Assembly: GCA_902728285.1 (NCBI GenBank)
Contig: CACVBU010000615.1
Coordinates: 62,001 to 126,000, forward strand
Direction of reading: 5' to 3'
Origin: Clytia hemisphaerica
Lineage: Eukaryota; Cnidaria; Hydrozoa; Leptothecata; Clytiidae
DNA: 64,000 nucleotides
A program made the position numbers and the translations under genes. The first letter of the stretch is position 1; every line of letters begins with the position of its first letter. The notes beneath the pieces were generated by a model. The model worked only from the letters and a program-made list of their open reading frames with translations, had not been told where the DNA came from and ran no database searches. Shown here piece after piece: positions 34,040 through 44,230 of the stretch.

Positions 34040-35212
34040 AAATGATTGAAATTGTAAGGTCTCCTTTCCTTTTAGCTGGACAAACACTCGATCAGTTGGA
34101 TCCGTGTGGTACAACTCTGGGAGTTCGAGAATACCATAATCCCAGGGCTTTACATGATCAAATTAAGAAGAGAACACATCGACTAAATAGGATGACATTT
34201 AAACTTGCAGCTCAGGTAACTTCCATATTAACTTAAAAATTTTGCTTATGTTACTAATCATATAATTATACAACAGTTATCATTTTTTTGTATTTTTCCT
34301 TCTTATTTTTGACCATGCTAGGTGAAGTCTGAGAATTAGGTCTGTCTGAAATAAAATGGCTTTTTATGACAATAAAAATCCCATGATATGATGTATTCAG
34401 TTGTTGTCCATGACATTGAAATAATTTAGTCTATAGCTACAAGTCTGCTTGTTCTTAGTCTGATTTTAGTTTGATGACTAGCTTGATATAAACAGAAATT
34501 TTAAATAATTTTTCTAGACAGTACATAAAAACAAAAGACAAACGTTTCTTCATTTTTATCCTATATTCTTCAATGGGATTAGTTTTTGTAGGTATTCTCA
34601 CCACCTGCTAGTTCCCTTTAAGGGGAGGGTTAGGTGTTACTATTATCCAGATAATTCTACTTCATATTATACAATATGTGAAAGAAATCTCATGATTTTA
34701 AAGGAGCATTTTTTATTTGATAAGAGATAATGTTGACAGTTTACTTGTGTGTTGTGACCAAATTATAACTTTTTATCATTTTAGTGGCTGACGAATACAT
34801 TTTTGAAAGGTGGGAAAACAGAGGCACTTTCCACACCTGGCTTGCTAAAGAGGAAAGAAAAAAGGAGACTGTACCTGGCTATTCAAACTGTTGAAGGGCT
34901 GCAAACTACAGGTTTGTAATGATTTTGCATTCAAAGTTTTTTTAGTATGAAATAGTACAATGTTAACTTTTAAGCAATCAATGTTTCTGTGAGTGCTCCT
35001 GGCCTTGCATGTCTTGGAGGTTTTTTTTCAAAATAGAAAACCAACAATTTCTCTGTCTTTTATTCTTTCATTCAGACTTTTTTCACTTTTCATCTTTAGT
35101 CAAGACATTCACTTCATTGATGCAAGAGCTGCTTCTCGAATATCCTGGATTTTACACTTTGGGTGGTCGTCTTAGTCAGCCAACCTCAACCTCAACTTAT
35201 GGTTATGGGCAG
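34040..35212 (+). pseudogene. Three exon-like segments in the transposon
   Basis: Segments 34070-34215, 34785-34913 and 35100-35210 each end at a GT and are preceded by AG. Their translations are hydrophilic and coherent: KKRTHRLNRMTFKLAAQ, LLKRKEKRRLYLAIQTVEG and EYPGFYTLGGRLSQPT. They look like consecutive exons of one gene. I do not recognise the protein. Confidence 0.35.
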
Positions 35213-36492
35213 GTCGTTCTGATTTTTCTATTGTTAAATTATTGTTATTCAATTGTTTTGTTAGATTTTAGCTGGATTTGATTTGGATTTCCAAATGTTT
35301 TTTGTGAAGTTTCAAACAAAATTTATAATTAAGCAGAAAAAGTAAATACACATACATAAAGACAGAAAGGATACCTCTTACCTTCACACTTGTGACAGTC
35401 TGTGACATGAGGTGAAAATTTTGAAGTTTATAATCTCTTAAAGTTTTTGATCATCTTATATCTGCATATCTTCTCTTTTCTCTCCAAACCAGTCCAAACT
35501 GATCTAAAATTATCAATCTCAATACATTTGTTAGTAGATATTTACCTTTTGATGATAGTACATTATATGATTTAATATATTATGATTTTTGTATAAAAAT
35601 ATAAATTTTTTAGCTCATAAAAAAGCTAAAATGGACAACTGATGCTAGATTTCTCCCTATACTTACCTTACCTTATTTGCAGCTATATAGACTCTCATTG
35701 AAGTAAACCTTTCTTTAGAACGTGAGAAAGTGAACAGTATATTTCAAGAGAGCTAATATCTAAGAATAAATTTCCAAAAGACTTGAGCTGTCAAAGAAAA
35801 CAGTAGCCATTATTTTACCATTTTTTTGATTTGTCTCTCTGCTCGTTCTACTTTCGTTTTCAAACACCTTTTTTACGGCGTCGATAGTATCTTTTTGAAT
35901 GAAACACCGATTGTCTCAATCTAGTCGGTTCCGTAAACTTTTCCCTCTTTTTTTCTTTCCTCATTAATTATTCATAATCATAACTAACATAGTATAATAG
36001 AAAGAGAAACGTGCAACCTCCTCTATTTTCTATCTCTTTGATCCAACCCCCTGCTTATTAATTTTTAGGAAAATTTTTTTGAAAGTTTTTTTCTCTAATT
36101 CTGCTGTATTAGCCTCCTTTTCAAAAAGTTTCCACCCAGGACGTTTTATTCCGACCCCCGTTTTGAGAATCTTTCCACTCAGCCCGCTTATTCAAACCCT
36201 TTCCCCGTTTATTGGGTTTATTAGGTTTCCGAGAGTACTTACTCTTTATTCTTTACTAACGTTTTAATTTATTTATTTATTTAGATTAGTTTCAAAATTA
36301 TTTGCTAAGAAGTGCCCTTAGCGGTCGAATTTTTGGGAGGGCACTGAAAGATAAGGGTCGCAAAAAGGCGGCTTTGATAACTAATTACGCCAATAATTAC
36401 TTCTACGCCTCTTTGAGCGCCTTTTTAAGAATATTTACGAGACGAAAAAGAAGATAATCGATGCTTGAGACCTCATACAAGTGCTTCTGGAG

Positions 36493-37757
36493 ATGGATAA
36501 TTGCAAGGTTGTAGTGAATGGGCGCCGCCAATCATTATTGCTCTTCTTTACACTGATGTGTACAATAGTTTTCTGTGAAGTTATGATGAAAATCAAGCAA
36601 TTCAATAACACACCCACACCCAATCGAGTATCACAAAGATCTCCGATCACACATCGTAGAAAGTACTCTCTGTTTAATAGCATTGAGATCGAGAAGAAAA
36701 AAACCATTTTTGAAGAAATGAATAATTTTTTGAGGCAACTTTCAAAGTCAAAACGTTTTGAAAGGAACAATGAACTGCGTAGAGAAATTTCGGATATTGT
36801 TCGATTGTTAAATCGTCTGAGCCTTGGTCATACTCCTAAAAACAATTCTGGACAAAAGGTGACATTGGTTTTAAATGGAGTTCAGGATTTGAATAACACA
36901 TGAGCCTTCTTGTCAGATTTGAATCGGCACCAACCAGATTGGTCAAAAATGACTCGTATATTGGTCGCATTGAATAACAAAACAAATGAAAAACTTGCCG
37001 CCGTGAATTTGAAACAACTCAAAGTCAAGCTACCTTGTTTAGAATGGTTAACTCTTTCTGGAGAACAGACAAAATTAACCGTTTGACTTTAATAAATGTC
37101 ATTCAAAAAGTATCAACACCGTATGTGTTTTTGACAAGAGGTGCAAGGAATTTCGACAAGAGCTTTAATTGGAATCAATTTTTAAAGCCGTTACTCCGTG
37201 GACATGTTGATGTAATTTCCGGAGCTGTTAGATACCCAAATGGTAATTGGCATTCAGGATGTCACCAGTCGAAACTAATATGATATAAAACACAACATGG
37301 TTATGATACGATAAGTCACAATGATGGTGGACATTCGGAGAACCAATTATGGATACAGTGTGATTATTTCGATGGACCATTCGCTTTGAAGACAGAAACC
37401 CTTTTGACAACGTTAAGCACCAAAATTCGTAAAACATGTCCTGATCACATGCTCTACTTACACGTGATATACAACCTTAATAATCTAAATACGATCACGA
37501 CTGTGAGTCAAACAAACACATTTTATATGGACTCTCCGAAGGAACTAACTCGTCGTCAATGGCTTGAGTTGTCCTCGTCCTTGAATGAGATTTCGGAAAT
37601 CATAGCTATCAATGAAGATCAAAGTGAAACGCATTACGAATTCAACTACAAAGAAGTGAACTCTAGGTGCGGTAATAAGGCGAACATGCTGAAACCACGT
37701 GCTTGTATGAGGGATCTTCATTTCATGTTGATGAATTCTTATAAGCTGTTTGATAAG
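36493..37757 (+). pseudogene. FKRP-like glycosyltransferase-fold part of a LicD-family gene, disabled
   Basis: The ORF opens at ATG 36493 with a type II membrane anchor (LLLFFTLMCTIVFCEV), as expected of a Golgi enzyme. It then reads through a stalk to a GT2-like region: STPYVFLTRGARNF, VISGAVRYPNGNWHSGCHQS, then QCDYFDGPFALKTETL. These follow the pattern of the N-terminal domain of fukutin-related proteins (..GxxRxxxGxWxxGCxQ.. CDxxxGPF..). Three lesions are visible: TGA at 36901-36903 in otherwise continuing frame, a frameshift near 37070, and TGA at 37281-37283. The segment ends FDKxx at a strong donor-like GATAA|GTAAGT at 37756. The matching LicD part is downstream at 41754-42387. FKRP adds ribitol-phosphate in vertebrates; the substrate of this relative is unknown. 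Confidence 0.65.
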
Positions 37758-40100
37758 TAAGTATCTGATTTTATTATTTATCTACTTGCCAATTTTATCT
37801 TTATGGCCTGATCTCACACCCACAATGTTGTTTTTTTTCTTCATGAAAATCGGTGCTAGTCAAATTTTAGGGTTTATAGTAGACGATGTTATCGTCCCAT
37901 ACATGGATATTAAAGGCGAGAAAAATAAAAATAATCAATATAATCAAAAAGTTTTTCGCATACAAAAAGGTTCTAGCTTAATATTACTCTCAATCAAACG
38001 TTTGACTTAAAAAACTCTAATTTTTACCAAATGTTCCTAATTTCAAAAAAGACTTTACGGCGCAGTAATTTTGACCCCCTGCATTTATCAAAAATTATTG
38101 GGGGGGGGGTAGAGCATTAAATGTTAATTTAAGAGGTTAAGTTTTAGTTTAACTTTTATTTTGTTACGACGCCACGCCCTTTAGCGTATCTAGCTAGTGG
38201 CTTTGGTAGGCCGTCCGCCCATAGTACGCCCTCGTCGCATTTGCTCCTTTCGGTAGAATCTATAGGTGGTTTAGAGCTATGACTTCGAGCACTGATCTTC
38301 CATTCGCTAAGAAGCTCATCTTACAGTGAAGACAGAGAAAATCATTTTTTTACCTCCCTCCCTCCCTTCAAGGCTTGCGAGTATGGTTGCAGGCGGCCAT
38401 CTTATACATTATAATTATTGTCAAATATGGGAAATATTTTATCCCCAAAATCATTTGTATAGGAGTGGTTAGCCAATAAACAAATGCCAAAACTTAATAC
38501 ACTGGTTTCCCTTATCGCTCACCATTTCTGGGCTATCCGTCCTGCTCACAGCGTCCTTTCCAGGAGTAAAAAATAGAAAGTTAAAGATCATGATTTTCTA
38601 AACAAAGTGTTTTTTCAGCATCAATGAAAAGATAGAGAATATTTTGTTACGGTGTGGTGTGGTGCAATGTGTCTAACAACAAACCCTAAAATGCCATTCT
38701 GCTTCTCCATGGACATCGCGGACCCAACCGTCTGCTATCTACTTAACAAAGTAACAATGAAAGTCCATTAGCTTTAAATGTGCACTAAAGTTTGTTTCGC
38801 TTGCCATTTACAGTCAACGCTTTACAGCTTAATCTTAACAAATTATATACAGTATATGGCCCCCAAAACGGACACGCCCCAAAAATGGAGAAAAATTAGT
38901 TTTGAAAATTACTGTTTCTGGACTAAAAGCGTCAAAAGTCAAACAAGACTTGAAATTAACCCCTAAAAACTGGGTACAAAAGGAATGTGTGAAAAAATTA
39001 TAACCAAATTTGTCGTGTCTTCTTTCACTCTTGCGTCTGCTCCTGCAGATATAACGTTTTAGATATTTCAACACTTTACTCAAGTTTTTTTTAGCCGCGA
39101 TGACCTAGGATATTATCGTCTTCTTGAAGCTGTTTGAATTTGAATGCAAGGCGTTTTGATAGATTTTTTTGGAACTATTTTATTTTTTGAAAGTGTTCTC
39201 AACCTTCAGTTGACCTAGAATCTTATGCTGCATGCATCCCCTCTGATATTTTTTGATATAGGTGATACTAATCGTGTATAAAATCCCCACCCTAGAGTTA
39301 TCCCAAATTTGAGGTAAGCTGTTTCAATTTCCTTTAAAAGGATTAAAAATTCCAATGATTGTATTAATCTCTGGCCATTCAAATTTTTAATTCAAATTTA
39401 ATGAAATCTAAAGATCTAGCTAATCAAGTTTCTATAACTCGAGAACACTAAGACGGGGGTAATTCTCGAGCGGGAATTTTATTCACGATATACGCATTCT
39501 CTATATCAAAACATATCAGAGGAGATGCGTGCAGTCTACTAGAAATGGGAATGCCTTTTTGTGTGTTCGCCTGTGTGTATATCCCAAATACTTTGGGGCA
39601 GCCTGGAGACTTCAAAGATGGTCGGATTTGGCACACCTTGGTTGAATATCTGGTGACGTTTTTTTTCTTCATTTTTCAAAAATTTAGATTTTTTGGGGCC
39701 TGGGCACTAGTTTTCCAATACGAGGTTAAAACTTTTTGGGCAGCCTAAAGACTCCCCAAATGGCGGGATTCGGCTGAGCACGTTTGTTTTCTTAAAATCT
39801 GGCGCTAAAAATCTTGAATAATTTGAAGGTCAAGAAATTGAGCCCGGTGCGTTGCGCACTACTCTTTAATAAAGATAATATTTATTAGAAATCGATGGTG
39901 GATCTTGGAAAAGGTCCTACTAACGAAGGAGATAGTTGGTCGAGAAGGAGAGAATATTTGGTGGTTGGGGGTGTTTAAATGAGATCAGTTGTAGGATTAT
40001 ATTTTATAAAAAACAGAAATGGTCAGGGAGGTGTCAAAAAATTGTACATTGATGTGGTTATTTTAACTACTTCAATTTTTTTCTATCAAATGATCTAAGT
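37758..40100. other. Putative giant intron of the FKRP-like pseudogene, first part
   Basis: Contains a G-run at 38099, low-complexity patches, a mariner-like end at 38848-38880 (TA-CAGTATATGGCCCCCAAA) matching the element at 220-1162, and short ORFs without support. The 86-residue ORF at 37750-38010 follows the donor and is not considered coding. Confidence 0.4.
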
Positions 40101-40167
40101 GAAATTGAAATTACTACAATAAAGTTAAAGTTAAAGTAAATTTTTCAAATAGTCACTACGACAGGCT

Positions 40168-40488
40168 TCAGATGGCTTCAGGTGTGTCGTCATCGTTTGA
40201 TTTTCCATCTTCCATTTCGTCTCCACCTTTGGGGCAGTTTCGGATGAAACAGGGTGTCATATCGTAGACTGAATCTGACCAGGACTTAGATGGTTCCATT
40301 TCGTCTCCACCTTTGGGGCAGTTTCGGATGAAACAGGGTGTCATATCGTAGACTGTATCTGACCAGGACTTAGATGGTTCCATTTCGTCTCCACCCTCTC
40401 CACCGCAGTAACCATGGACGTAACATGGATTTGCCAAGGTAGTAGTGGTCAGTGCAAGGACCAAAGCGAAGATAGTCAAGCCTTCCAT
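40168..40488 (-). CDS. Secreted precursor with tandem conopressin/vasopressin-like nonapeptides
   Basis: The protein has 106 residues. MEGLTIFALVLALTTTTLA is a signal peptide; the mature chain starts NPCYVHGYC. Two tandem 28-residue units follow (33-60, 61-88), each ending TPCFIRNCPKG and then G, with a third unit cut short at GDEME and an acidic C-terminus. CFIRNCPKG is residue-for-residue the molluscan/annelid peptide Lys-conopressin, a vasopressin/oxytocin family member, and the following Gly could supply an amide. However, the peptide is followed by GDE, not GKR. No dibasic site is present and there is no Cys-rich neurophysin domain. The first ring motif (PCYVHGYCGGEGGDEME) aligns with PCFIRNCPKGGDEME and looks like a diverged unit. 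An acceptor TTTTTTAG lies 5 bases before the ATG, so a 5' UTR exon is likely near 40815-40860 (donor ATAAG|GTAAGA). It may be a neuropeptide, a hormone mimic, or an unrelated Cys-ring peptide. Confidence 0.7.
   Translation of the reverse strand: MEGLTIFALVLALTTTTLANPCYVHGYCGGEGGDEMEPSKSWSDTVYDMTPCFIRNCPKGGDEMEPSKSWSDSVYDMTPCFIRNCPKGGDEMEDGKSNDDDTPEAI
40225..40392 (-). repeat. 84-bp coding tandem duplication in the conopressin-like gene
   Basis: Units 40392-40309 and 40308-40225 differ at one base (ACA Thr versus TCA Ser). The identity continues into the start of the third unit. This is a very recent duplication or a gene-converted array. Confidence 0.9.
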
Positions 40489-40814
40489 TGTTTCTAAAAA
40501 ATAACAAGACTATATAATATTAATATCTTAAAGTAGTGAGACTGTGAAACGTGTTGCCCTGAACTGGGAATTTTCGGGCTAAGAATCTTCATACAAGAAA
40601 GAAACCTAATACTTTGATGTTTCTTTTTTTCAAAGAAAACGTTGTTTTGCCTAGCCTGGTGGCCATTGACTAGTGAACCTGGACGCTACCTATATATTTC
40701 GGACAAGAGAAAACAGGGCCTCAGAAACCGACAATGAAATTTCCCATACATAATTTTGCCCAATTCATCTAGTCTTCCTTTTGAAAGAGAATTTACAAAA
40801 GAAGACTCTTACCT

Positions 40815-40885
40815 TATTTCGTCGTTTTTCAAACCAGAAATGATGAGAATTGTAAAAAATGGATGCCCATTTATGCATATAACTT
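40815..40885 (-). promoter_or_regulatory. Possible promoter and 5' UTR exon of the conopressin-like gene
   Basis: On the minus strand an AT-rich TATATGCATAAATGGGC lies about 55 bases before an ATAAG|GTAAGA donor at about 40814. The acceptor next to the ATG at 40488 would join it. Prediction rests on splice consensus only. Confidence 0.35.
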
Positions 40886-41093
40886 ATTTGAATTTTAGAT
40901 AAAGAGTTGTATTGTTTTATTGAACAAAACTAGCCTTAAATGTCTCTTTGTTTGGACATGCTGGCCTAGTATGTTGCTATCAGAATTACTTTTCGAATCT
41001 CGCATATCCAAGCAATTCGCTTTATTTTTAGAATTCATTTTTTTTGAAAATTTTCCGCGTTCTCTATCTTTTGCACGTTACTTGGTTTTGTAG

Positions 41094-41157
41094 CAAAAAA
41101 AATCCAAACAATAAGTGTTTCAGGCCTCTGAAACACTTATTGTTTGGATTTTTTTTG
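41094..41157. repeat. Perfect 30-bp hairpin with 4-base loop
   Basis: Arms 41094-41123 and 41128-41157 are exact reverse complements (C, A8, TCCAAACAATAAGTGTTTCAG) around GCCT. It is much tighter than the MITEs nearby and has no TA flanks. Confidence 0.9.
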
Positions 41158-41235
41158 TAAAAGAATCAAATACTATTTATTTTATCGTGTCACGAATTCG
41201 ATACATGGGAGCAAGAAATTACTATACACTGATTA

Positions 41236-41388
41236 CACGCTTTTTCTTTTATAAGAATAGTGTACTTTGGTTGAGGGTGAGCATTATTCTTATTTTTCTA
41301 ATGTTCTAAACAATAGGCCTATTGTTTTAAACCCGAAATCTCACCCTGATATTCTTATAGAAGTTATTCTTATAAAAGAAAAAGCGTG
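41236..41388. repeat. CACGCTTTTTCTTTTATAAGAAT MITE, short form
   Basis: Perfect ends CACGCTTTTTCTTTTATAAG and CTTATAAAAGAAAAAGCGTG with TA on both sides. The centre contains an AACAATAGGCCTATTGTT palindrome. Confidence 0.8.
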
Positions 41389-41753
41389 TATACAACTTAC
41401 TGATTTTTGCTGGTTTGCTATAGATCATTTTCTTCTTCATTTTTCATATTCATTTTCATAAAAATCATTCATACTCTGAATTACTTTTTCAAGGGGGGGG
41501 CTTTAAATTAGAAAGACAAAAGAAAAGTATATGTACAGCTAGAAAAAGCTAATTACGGACTCAAGTAAATGAAACTTGCAATCGTATTCAAGGGTGATCT
41601 GAAGGCTCCTCTTTCAATAGTTGTCTATCCAAAAATTGGAGAAGGTGCCAATACTTTTACTGCATTTTACTGCATTCTCTTTATCTTTCTCATTAGTTGC
41701 TGAGTATTAAGCACAGAGGCACCAATTTAAGATCTTTGATATGACCCGTATAG

Positions 41754-42387
41754 TTGTTTATTCTTTCATTTGGGTACAATTACGGATACACAAAACAGGA
41801 TGGGTCAGGGTTGTCAGCAGTCAAACTTGATGATACGCTACCCTGGGAACTTGATCAAGATTTCGCATTCCGATCATCCGATTTCGCCGATTTAGTCAAA
41901 CACGAAGACGAGTTTAAGAAAGTTGGGATGTATTTTGCTAGAGATTTAGGCAAGCCATGTTTGACCAAAATCACAGATACCAAAGACTATCGTTGTGGTT
42001 ATATTGGACTGAAAGGACGGAACCGGCGGTTGGAAGCCTGGGGCAGGTATCTGGTGATAGGAGACTTGTACCAACCATGGAAATTGAATCCAGTGTACCG
42101 ACACTTGTTGCCGAAAAACCGTATCCATGGCAACGATACTAAAGTACGCATGCGCGATCATTGGTCTCAAAATAGCGAATCCAGGGCTTTATGCACGTTC
42201 ACGTTATGGTTACGATGTGTTGCGTCATGCTAAACATTGGTCCCAGGGAGGCACCTCAAAGGCTAGCAGTTGGGGTGATTATGTCACAAAGCCAAGGTTT
42301 CGGGAATGTCCCATTGAAGGACATCATTTATGTTTGAATCAACATTTAGCTGATGGCAACATACAATTTCAACAACCATGGGCTTAA
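41754..42387 (+). pseudogene. LicD-domain part of the FKRP-like gene, disabled
   Basis: The frame carries GLSAVKLDDTLPWELDQDF, the LicD signature (GxLLGxVRxxxxIPWDxDxD-like), then LGKPCLTKITD, WGRYLVIGDLYQPWKLNP and TKVRMRDHWSQN. After an apparent extra G near 42173 it continues in the next frame as NPGLYARSRYGYDVLRHAKH and ends RECPIEGHHLCLNQHLADGN..FQQPWA at TAA 42385-42387, a typical FKRP-like end. The 5' edge is unclear: a TATAG acceptor-like site at about 41752 does not fit the phase of the donor at 37756. The order and strand relative to 36493-37757 make these two parts of one gene. Only one lesion is seen in this part, so decay is probably recent. Confidence 0.65.
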
Positions 42388-42990
42388 AATATCTTATAGT
42401 ATATTCTTATTGAAAATAGCCGGTAACCGAGTCAGATACCGGCTAAGCTGCACCTGAAGGCACTAAAAGTCGTTTGGTGGTTTAAAAGTCCTCCTATCCT
42501 TTAACCATATTTGTCCCCGTGACGTATTTTTTTCCTTAAGGCAAAAATACTAAGAAAGGGCACCACTATTACATTAGACTTTTTTAGACCACCAACCAAG
42601 GCCCTAAGCTATTTTTTCAGCACGAAAAGAATAACCCCAAAACTTGATATTCATGATTAAACTTAAAAACTAACTTTACTTTGAAAGACAATTGAAAACC
42701 ATAAAGTCATATTCATCAATCACCTGAGAACACTACCAACCAACCACTTTATAATGACAATTTAATAAAATATTAAGTTAAGAAAATGTATCACAGCAAT
42801 AAACTCACATGAAAATAGGGCGACACGAATTCCGTGTTTATTATGATAGTATGACCATAAATTAACATTGTAATCTCTTAACAAACCATATCATGCAAAA
42901 CTACTTCTTACGAATTAATAACAAACACCTTAGAGATAAAAGCTCGCTGTTACACCCCCTTGTGGACATCTCAAAGTGTTAAATAACTTA
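42388..42990. other. Intergenic, no supported gene
   Basis: AT-rich sequence after the LicD stop. No ORF, no recognised repeat ends. Confidence 0.35.
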
Positions 42991-43468
42991 TATTCATGAC
43001 ATTCATGACCTAATGTTTTATATGGAATCACCCAATAAAATAGCCTGGGGTGTTTTTCACTAAAGTTAAGCGTACTTACCTATAACAATCCGAAAGTTCC
43101 CTCAACAATCAAATGAAAACATTTCGGCTAAAACTTAAAATTTCTGAATAATTTGAGAGACGAACCAAGCTGCCCGGCTAGAAAAGACATTGCAAGCAAG
43201 TTTTTTGTGAATAAACGCCATCTTTGTTTTGTCATTTTTCAAAGTAGCTGTACTGCAGTATATTATTATGGGTACCCAGCTGGCACACAACGTTGTTTTA
43301 ATGTTCAAATAACGTTATTTGGACGTTATGAATGTCACATGGACGTTGTTTTGACGTTGTGTGACGTCTTGCGTCTGGGTAAGCACAGTGAATTGTTTCG
43401 ATTTAAAACGAGTGGCAAACATTCGGAATTTTTTTTGGTACTTCCGTATAAAACATTACGTCATGATG
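42991..43468. repeat. TGACGTAATGTTTT MITE with a nested ACGTT-rich repeat
   Basis: ATTCATGACCTAATGTTTTA at the left faces TAAAACATTACGTCATGA at the right. Inside, 43268-43380 is an ACGTT-rich palindromic repeat (CAACGTTGTTTTAATGTTCA..) bounded by ACCCAGCTGG / GTCTGGGT. A related TGGACGTTATATGGACGT piece is at 50542. Confidence 0.6.
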
Positions 43469-43479
43469 AAAATTATATT

Positions 43480-43795
43480 TTTCCATTTCATCATGGATAT
43501 TCTTAACTCTTTGGGAGATATTTATCATCCTAAAATATTCTTACAGTATTCTTGGGTTAAGATACGAATTCAACCAAAATTGGCAAATAACACGTATCTG
43601 AAGCTTCAAAAGATATTTTTTGAAAGTTTCGAGTCTTGTTGCTGGGGGATAGTTGGCAATTTACATTTAAAAATGCCCTACAAATGGCATTCTTAAGGTC
43701 TGTTGCCAAATTCCAATATGGTAATCATTCTTATCTTAATCTTTTGCCCATTTCAACATGAATATTCTTATAAAGTGTAATGTATTTAATAGTTC
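43480..43795. repeat. Diverged piece of the AAGAAT MITE family
   Basis: Carries CATCATGGATATTCTTAA, CATCCTAAAATATTC and TAAAGTGTAATGTA motifs in the order of 53076-53402, without the terminal CACGC. Confidence 0.5.
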
Positions 43796-44084
43796 TTTTA
43801 GCAATGTACCAATTTTTCTTCATAAGCTAGTTTGTAGAATTTCAATTTTTTAATCTTGTTTTGATAATGATGCAGTAAAGGCTATCGAAATATCGACTTA
43901 TTTTTAAGAACATCGTGTCATTCTTTTTCTAATTTGAATTTCAAATTTTAAAGATGCACCTTTTCAGGATTTGTTTTCTCTTATATATTTTTATGAAGTA
44001 TTTCTTATAAATTAGACTTTGCAGTCCCATATTTTGAAAGCAAGAGTGAATAATTCCCTATCTGAGAGAGAATATAATACTTTA

Positions 44085-44230
44085 GGCGTACAACAAACTT
44101 TCGCGAGCAGAAATTTTCGCGAGGACGAAAAATCGCGAAATTCACGACATTTACTTTCGCGAATTTAACGAAAAAATAATTTTTCGCGAGCATAAACTTT
44201 CGCGAATCAAGACGTAAAATTGAGAATTTT
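44085..44230. repeat. TTCGCGA-rich array
   Basis: TTCGCGA or TCGCGAA occurs about seven times in 140 bp on both strands. Similar CGCGAAATTT motifs with GAGCTCATCCGCG occur at 10978-11240 and 46675-46760, so this is a dispersed repeat family. Confidence 0.6.

Larger units (their letters stand above)
32365..36040 (+). mobile_element. 3.68-kb DNA transposon with 31-bp perfect inverted termini
   Basis: The first 31 bp (32365-32395, starting CAAAGAGATAG) and the last 31 bp (36010-36040) are exact reverse complements. The heptamer ATCCAAC directly flanks both ends (32358-32364, 36041-36047). The interior has exon-like plus-strand patches. 33112-33205 reads RPVHDKPIHHKKKDRRKLKE.. and ends near FDAFNALRVDV; a +1 shifted frame then gives FHPEKICEKCRVIC. 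34070-34215 includes LDQLDPCGTTLGVREYHNPR; 34785-34913 ends at a GT donor; 35100-35210 includes MQELLLEYPGFYTLGG. No intact transposase and no DDE triad could be assigned. The HPEK-x-CxxC patch recalls the zinc-binding N-terminus of RAG1/Chapaev-type proteins, a tentative link. It may be a decayed autonomous element or one carrying captured host exons. Confidence 0.75.
32281..36244. repeat. TACCTAATA MITE interrupted by a larger transposon
   Basis: 32281-32364 (CTATCGGGTACCTAATAAG..) and 36041-36244 (..TTATTAGGTTTCCGAGAGTA) together rebuild an element like 18625-18876 on its other strand. The two halves are separated exactly at the ends of the 3.68-kb transposon. Confidence 0.75.

Noticed and set aside
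37750-38010. 86-residue ORF after the FKRP-like part
   Set aside because: It follows a strong GTAAGT donor and has no LicD features; the LicD part is found elsewhere.
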